From: Branchiostoma floridae
Lineage: Eukaryota; Chordata; Leptocardii; Amphioxiformes; Branchiostomatidae
Reading direction: 5' to 3'
Assembly: GCF_000003815.2 (NCBI RefSeq)
Contig: NC_049982.1
Location: 23,484,004-23,504,786 of the forward strand
DNA: 20,783 nucleotides
Shown here one piece after another: positions 16,060 to 20,783 of this stretch; the first letter of the stretch is position 1, and each line of letters starts with the position of its first letter. The notes beneath the pieces were generated by a model. The model did no database searches, was not told the DNA's origin, and saw only the letters and a program-made list of their open reading frames with translations. The position numbers and the translations under genes were made by a program.

Positions 16060-16735
16060 TGTGTGGGTTCTGGAGGGTCCAAAACCCAAAATAACCCTAG
16101 GGTTCACTCACTAGGTGAACCCAAGATAACCCGAGCCCTGAGACCGATGAACCCTCTAGAACCCTACTGGACCCACTTCCAGGGTTGAAGTGGGTCCATT
16201 TTGGCCGTTTTACCCCACTTTAACCCACTAAGATCGGGTCAAAATGAGTTCCTCAACCCGCCGGAACCCGCCTGGGAACCCACTAGAACCCACCGGCGGG
16301 AACCCGGCAGAACCCGCCGGGGATGGCGGTCGTCATGGTAACGAACCCAATAGAACCCGCTTGCGAACCCGGCAGAACCCACCGGCGGCGCGCGGTATGG
16401 CGGTTGTCATGGAAACGAACCCAATAGAACCCGCTTGCGAACCCGGCAGAACCCACCGGCGGCGCGCGGTATGGCGGTTGTCATGGAAACGAACCCAGTA
16501 AAACCCGCTCGCGAACCCGGCAGAACCCACCGGCGGCGCGCGGTATGGCGGTTGTCATGGAAACGAACCCAGTAGAACCCGCTCGCGAACCCGGCAGAAC
16601 CCACCGGCGGCGACCCTGACGGAAGCAAACTGTCTGGTAATTGGGTTCAACGCTGCCGGGAGTCGGGTTATTTTGGGTTGTGGTGGGTTTTGAACTGCCA
16701 GGGGAGCGATTTCGTTCCACCCAGAACCCTCCGAC
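16060..16735. mobile_element. AACCC/GGGTT inverted-repeat element with internal minisatellite
   Basis: Left half is rich in AACCC, right end in GGGTT. Exact inverted pairs: AACCCAAAATAACCC (16083-16097) with GGGTTATTTTGGGTT (16665-16679), and GGGTTCTGG (16065-16073) with CCAGAACCC (16721-16729). This nested layout suggests a non-autonomous foldback or MITE-like element. No transposase. It lies in the intron downstream of the zinc-finger exon. Confidence 0.55.
16323..16618. repeat. 4 x 74-bp minisatellite
   Basis: Units start with ATGGCGG at 16323, 16397, 16471 and 16545, exactly 74 bp apart. Each carries ATGGCGGTTGTCATGGAAAC (first unit slightly different), then GAACCCAATAGAACCCGC and GGCAGAACCCACCGGCGGCG. 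Open frames of 65-94 codons on both strands here come from the repeat. Confidence 0.93.
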
Positions 16736-17193
16736 TTCTTCGGTGTTGGGTATCGCAATGCGCAAAACCCGACGCTGGCGAGAAATGGAATGCTCGCTTC
16801 TCAGTTAGAGCTGAATTGAACGAAGGACTCGGTTGAAAGGCGAGCTGTCTTATTTATGTTATTCCTGAATGAACCATCTCCGTCTTGTGTCATGTTTGTG
16901 AGGCTTTATTTGTAAAGGTCGCAAAATAACGGCCCTCTGATGATGTGTAAAATTGTATTAAAATCGGAAGAAATTTGGGGGAAATGCTCATGCGGTCGTT
17001 ACGAATTGGCCGTGATCGTAACGTAGGGGTGGGGGGTCAACTGGACCCCTAGCGTTGTCAGAAGTCGCCGCCGACTTTTTTTTTTTTTTGCGCCGCGTAA
17101 TCTTTCGTGTAAATTTCTAGGAAAAGGGCACAACCCTGGCGCTCTCCGTTACAAACTCAGCCGGATGCTTAAGCTTATTTTAATGAACTAATG

Positions 17194-17239
17194 GCAGTTT
17201 TCTGATATATTCCGAGATCCTCTAGGATCCGAAAACTGC
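17194..17239. repeat. Imperfect cruciform-forming palindrome
   Basis: GCAGTTTTC and GAAAACTGC pair at the ends; inside GATCCT-CT-AGGATC pairs as well, with an unpaired insert on the left arm. Confidence 0.55.
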
Positions 17240-17369
17240 TATCTTCTCAACTGAAGCATGTGTAACGTTTTTGTTTACATTGCCTAACGTTGCCGGCAGC
17301 CCTCTCATCAATTTGAAGTGGCACGTGCGTGCGACAGCCACCCCACAGTCGGAGTTTTCTGATAGGCCT

Positions 17370-17398
17370 ACCCTAGAGGGTACGCCCCTTAGAGGGCG
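17370..17398. repeat. Two adjacent hairpins
   Basis: ACCCT-AG-AGGGT (17370-17381) and CGCCC-CTTAGA-GGGCG (17383-17398) sit one base apart and share a TAGAGGG element. Could mark a small repeat end or be chance. Confidence 0.4.
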
Positions 17399-18699
17399 GA
17401 GTTCATTATCTGAGTCTCTTTGAGCGCTTTCCAGATCCGACTTTGTTTACCGTGATTGACAGTGGAACCATGGGAACCTTACCCCCTGGCCCCAGGAGCG
17501 GAAGGACGTCTTCGTGGTGCATATATTATTAACCATTACAAGGGATCAATTTTCCCCGGCCTAAAGAAGAAACATGCAGATGCGCGATGCATCTCTGCCC
17601 TGGTCTGCCTCAGGAAAAAATTGTGACCATACCATGCTGGTCCATGCGCTGGAATCTATCACAAACAATATTGAGAACTTATGTATGTTCATACCTGTTA
17701 GCTGGAGTGGTATGGGATTTGTTTGCACACACTGTCACAAGGATTATGTGGGGTTTTCAAACCACAAAAATGGACCTTCTCGGCCGGCTGACTCCTCTAG
17801 CGTACGGTGACTCTATTTGTCCAATTTCGACAATTAGACCATCAAACCACGAAGCCTGGTAGAGGCTAGGAGTGTTGAAGGCCTGTCCAAAATGTTCTAT
17901 AGTATATCTGCATTTGATATTCGGACGTCTACTGGATTTGAAGAAGAGAGACCGGAGGCATACACACACTAGGCCAGCTTCATTCCTCTGGCAGCTTTTA
18001 ATACTTATCTTATGCAACCGTGGGATCTGCTTGGAGATTACCAAAGATAGGCGTAGCGACCCGCTCAGAACGGGGTCAGCGCCCCTCCGTGTTGTATATT
18101 TTGTTGTGTAAGGCCATGTTGATTACATTACATGGATGACATCATCTGGGAACTCTAACACTGCCGCGAGCAAAAAACGTTTGGCCAAAGAAAAGCTGCT
18201 TTCATTATGAAATCTAAGTGGTCAGGAAGGCTGGACAAATAAATAAAACGCAGAGTATGGTATGTAACTGAATAATATCCAACCGACACCTGCAATAACG
18301 TTTGTGACAAGGCTGATCAGATAGATGGTCACCGTTGATTCTAAGTAAGACTGCAATTAACATGCTAAAGATAAAAGATTAAAAATCATACTCATGATAC
18401 TGTACAAATCGTGCCAAGCTAAAATGATTAGGAGTCCTCGGAAAGACAACGCAAATTGAAACATGTGAGAGTATCTCCTTATCATAGGTTAAAGTACAGG
18501 ACGACTATAGATTCTAATTCTAAACAATAAAAAATTTTCTCTACTTTCACTTTCATGTACAATTGTCTTTCTGAGTCGATCAGAAATTATAACTCCTAGT
18601 CCCGCCGCGTAAAACGTCTCCCGGTTTCGAAATACTACCCTGTGGCGGAACTCACTTCCGAAGAGAGCCTGGCCAAGCTACAATAGACTGCATACAAGG

Positions 18700-20783
18700 A
18701 TACCAGAAAGCTTAGAGGGTCAAACAAAACTCAGCCTGCTCCTAGGTTTTCTGGTGGGAGGTATCCTACTGGGTCTCCAGGGAGACCGGCGTACAACCGA
18801 TATGATATGCTTGGGACCGTTTACTACCGAAATAGCATTGCCTTACTATACAGCTCAACCCCTCCAGAGCACAGACCACGCACGGTATACAACTGTTGCG
18901 CATGCCAACATCTATCCGTATTGCGAAATTTATAAGAAAAAAATGGATTGCTGGTACTGGAAAAGTCGTGCTTATGTTAGTAAAATTAAACAAAAGCACT
19001 GCGTGCATTCAATCACAGCCGTGGACAGAATTTTGGCAGGGCGATATTGGTGCATCACTAACTTCGTTTTGAGACAGAGTGTTTGAAAGTAATGATAAGA
19101 GAAATGAGAGAGCGAGAGAGACAAAAACTTGTAAGTTTGACATCAATGAATTGAGGATTTTGTGATATCTGCAGCGGCTGATAATTTCTTTCGGTTTGTA
19201 CGGTTGGAAATAAAACCACTGATCTTGTCTCCCCAGAAAAAGCCGGATCGGGCATTTCAACTAGCTTCCGCCAGGCCTTCGAATTCCTGCGGGGTACAGG
19301 GAGCGTAGAACGGGAAAAAAAATCGGGAAATTGGCCAAGGGAGTCAGTGCATGCTTTATGTTCCCTCCAGAGTGGCTACGCGACCGGCCAAACCCTCTAG
19401 TAGCAAAATCTATCGCGTGATAGATATTTTTTGAGATCGGGCTGGGGTCTGGTATTCAGGCTAGTAGCAAAACTCCCCTGGTGTGTAGTAGCCAGCGTGA
19501 GTCTGGTAGAGACTTCTTGGCCACTCCGGGCCACACCAGGCCAAGGGAAAATGCTTCCCAGATGTTCACTAGCCATCGAGGCGTTCTGGTCCCTACCCGG
19601 CCAGAAAAAATACACTTTGAGCAGAAAAAAAACAGAAATCACCAAGTCAATGTATCCCATGATGTGGTAGTACATATCACTCTCTATTCTATTAAGAGAA
19701 GACAAAGTAAAAAGTCTGCCTTCTTGTATTCTTTCTATGTTTTAAGAATTCTGATGAGCCTTGGCAACATGATCTACTCGGTGGTAAGAAAAAAATTATC
19801 ATCGTGCAGCGGGGCCGGAGCAGGGGGCATTAGGGACCGTTCCTAATGTTTCCTCGTATCCTTGGGAAATAATTATTTGGCGATTCAAACTGATTCCAAG
19901 CTCCATCTCCTTAACAATTAGTCAACAAGAAGTTTGCAAAGACTCAGACTACCCCAATGTTCGGACGACGGACAAACTTTCACGAAGTCCAATAGTCCAG
20001 GCCGGGCTCAACCTCTGACGTCGTCCTCAGAATTTACATTCATGATTCTCCCCCAAGACCAGGACCTCGCAGATACTGTAACTCACATATCTGAAGCTGC
20101 TCTTTCCCAAAGATGGCCTTTAGGGGATCAACTAAAATGAAACTATTCACCGAACGAACATGGGAGCAAATTATTTTGTTTCAAAAATGAAGATGGTCTT
20201 CTGAAGATGATAAACTACACATTTTGGCCAAATAAATCTAACTAGCTGTGTGCCGTCCCCCTCCGACAAGCAAACCCCCCGGGTAGGGTCAGATAGATAA
20301 AAACTCGGGGTTCTATTAGAAACGATCTCCGGAGGCTGAGCGGTAAGTTCTTAAACATCTGTAGCATATCATTTTCAACGAAAAACAAGCAAGTGACTGT
20401 GCTGCCAACAAAATGAGCACCACAATTTAAATTTAAGTGTATATATTTCCTCACCCCCCCCCCCTCCCCAGCCTACAGACTAGACCGTTAGATCCATGAA
20501 AAAATATTAGGTAATAGAGTGTCATTTTGATCAAGCTATTGTTTCAGCAACATAAAAGAGGATATCTTACCTCATTTAACTAGCAGGGACGTGTGTGGTA
20601 GCACCGGGGTGGGTCCATAATTCCTGGAGGGCAGTGAGTGACCGCCAAAAATCAGTCCCTCAATTTGGCAGATAACATGGTTCATCCTAGAGAATCCCGG
20701 GCATCCCAGTAATATCCTGAATCTGGATGATCCCGTTCCCACAACATGTCCGCAACAATATCCACAGTCAGACGCGAGATACA
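18700..20783. other. Non-coding stretch
   Basis: No gene I can support. Minor items are a palindrome GGTCTCC-AG-GGAGACC (18772-18787), a 12-bp direct repeat with a hairpin (19397-19472) and a C11 run at 20454-20464. The open frames at 18754-19086 and 19934-20140 show no domain or splice context. Confidence 0.5.

Larger units (their letters stand above)
16740..18700. other. Non-coding stretch
   Basis: No exon or RNA gene recognised. Contains hairpins at 17194-17239 and 17370-17398. The frame at 17574-17810 lacks any recognisable domain and splice context. Confidence 0.5.

Noticed and set aside
16244-16765. Open frames of 65-94 codons on both strands
   Set aside because: Produced by the 74-bp minisatellite and AACCC-rich DNA.
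17574-17810. 78-codon frame containing CTHCHKDYVGFSNH, finger-like
   Set aside because: The Cys/His spacing does not form a classical finger, there is no splice context, and surrounding sequence is non-coding.
18754-19086. 110-codon plus-strand frame
   Set aside because: No recognisable domain, unremarkable composition, no splice or promoter support.
19750-19775. Hammerhead ribozyme core (CTGATGAG), also CTGATGA near 9437
   Set aside because: No matching GAAA segment or stems at the required places.

Overview
The window reads as invertebrate animal nuclear DNA. Genes are split by GT-AG introns, most of the sequence is non-coding and repeat-rich, and there are two 100-N assembly gaps. Cephalochordate (amphioxus-like) is my best guess, from overall feel of gene structure and repeats rather than a decisive marker.

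Left end (1-5160, minus strand): the 5' part of RAD50, the coiled-coil ATPase of the MRE11-RAD50-NBS1 DNA-break repair complex. I can place the start codon, the Walker A exon and four further coding exons whose reading phases join. A likely non-coding first exon lies at about 5033-5130, under a promoter with E2F, inverted CCAAT and YY1-like motifs. The exons for residues ~73 to ~230 are absent, apparently lost in the gap at 1828-1927. A 292-bp MITE-like element sits in the presumed 5'UTR intron and a CTCF-like site lies in a coding-region intron.

Middle (5200-9000): no protein-coding gene that I trust. There are two unusual tandem arrays, both best read on the plus strand. The first (6478-7164) is an 11-unit minisatellite in which most units form a full 3' splice-site module (branch-point-like CACTAAC, pyrimidine tract, CAG). 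The second (7266-8730) has ~20 units of 59-64 bp, each carrying two hairpins with the same GT-YGG-AC centre. Flanking hairpins keep the centre while both stem arms change together. Upstream E2F/octamer motifs, two good splice donors and a downstream AATAAA suggest, by inference only, a spliced plus-strand non-coding transcript.

9000-10620: repeat debris. It holds a second identical copy of a 108-bp foldback sequence also present at 5236-5343, two identical 59-bp repeats, a LINE reverse-transcriptase C-terminal fragment with an in-frame stop, and a strong G-quadruplex motif.

10620-14380: mostly featureless; a degenerate ~80-bp tandem repeat and one possible first-exon donor.

14380-15293 (plus strand): a large 5' coding exon of a C2HC zinc-finger/coiled-coil protein that resembles ZNF365. 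It starts at an ATG in good context that overlaps an RFX X-box-like palindrome; later exons lie beyond what I can find here.

15294-20783: non-coding. It has a tRNA-derived SINE-like fragment, a ~670-bp AACCC/GGGTT inverted-repeat element with an internal 4 x 74-bp minisatellite, a few hairpins, and otherwise nothing I can identify.
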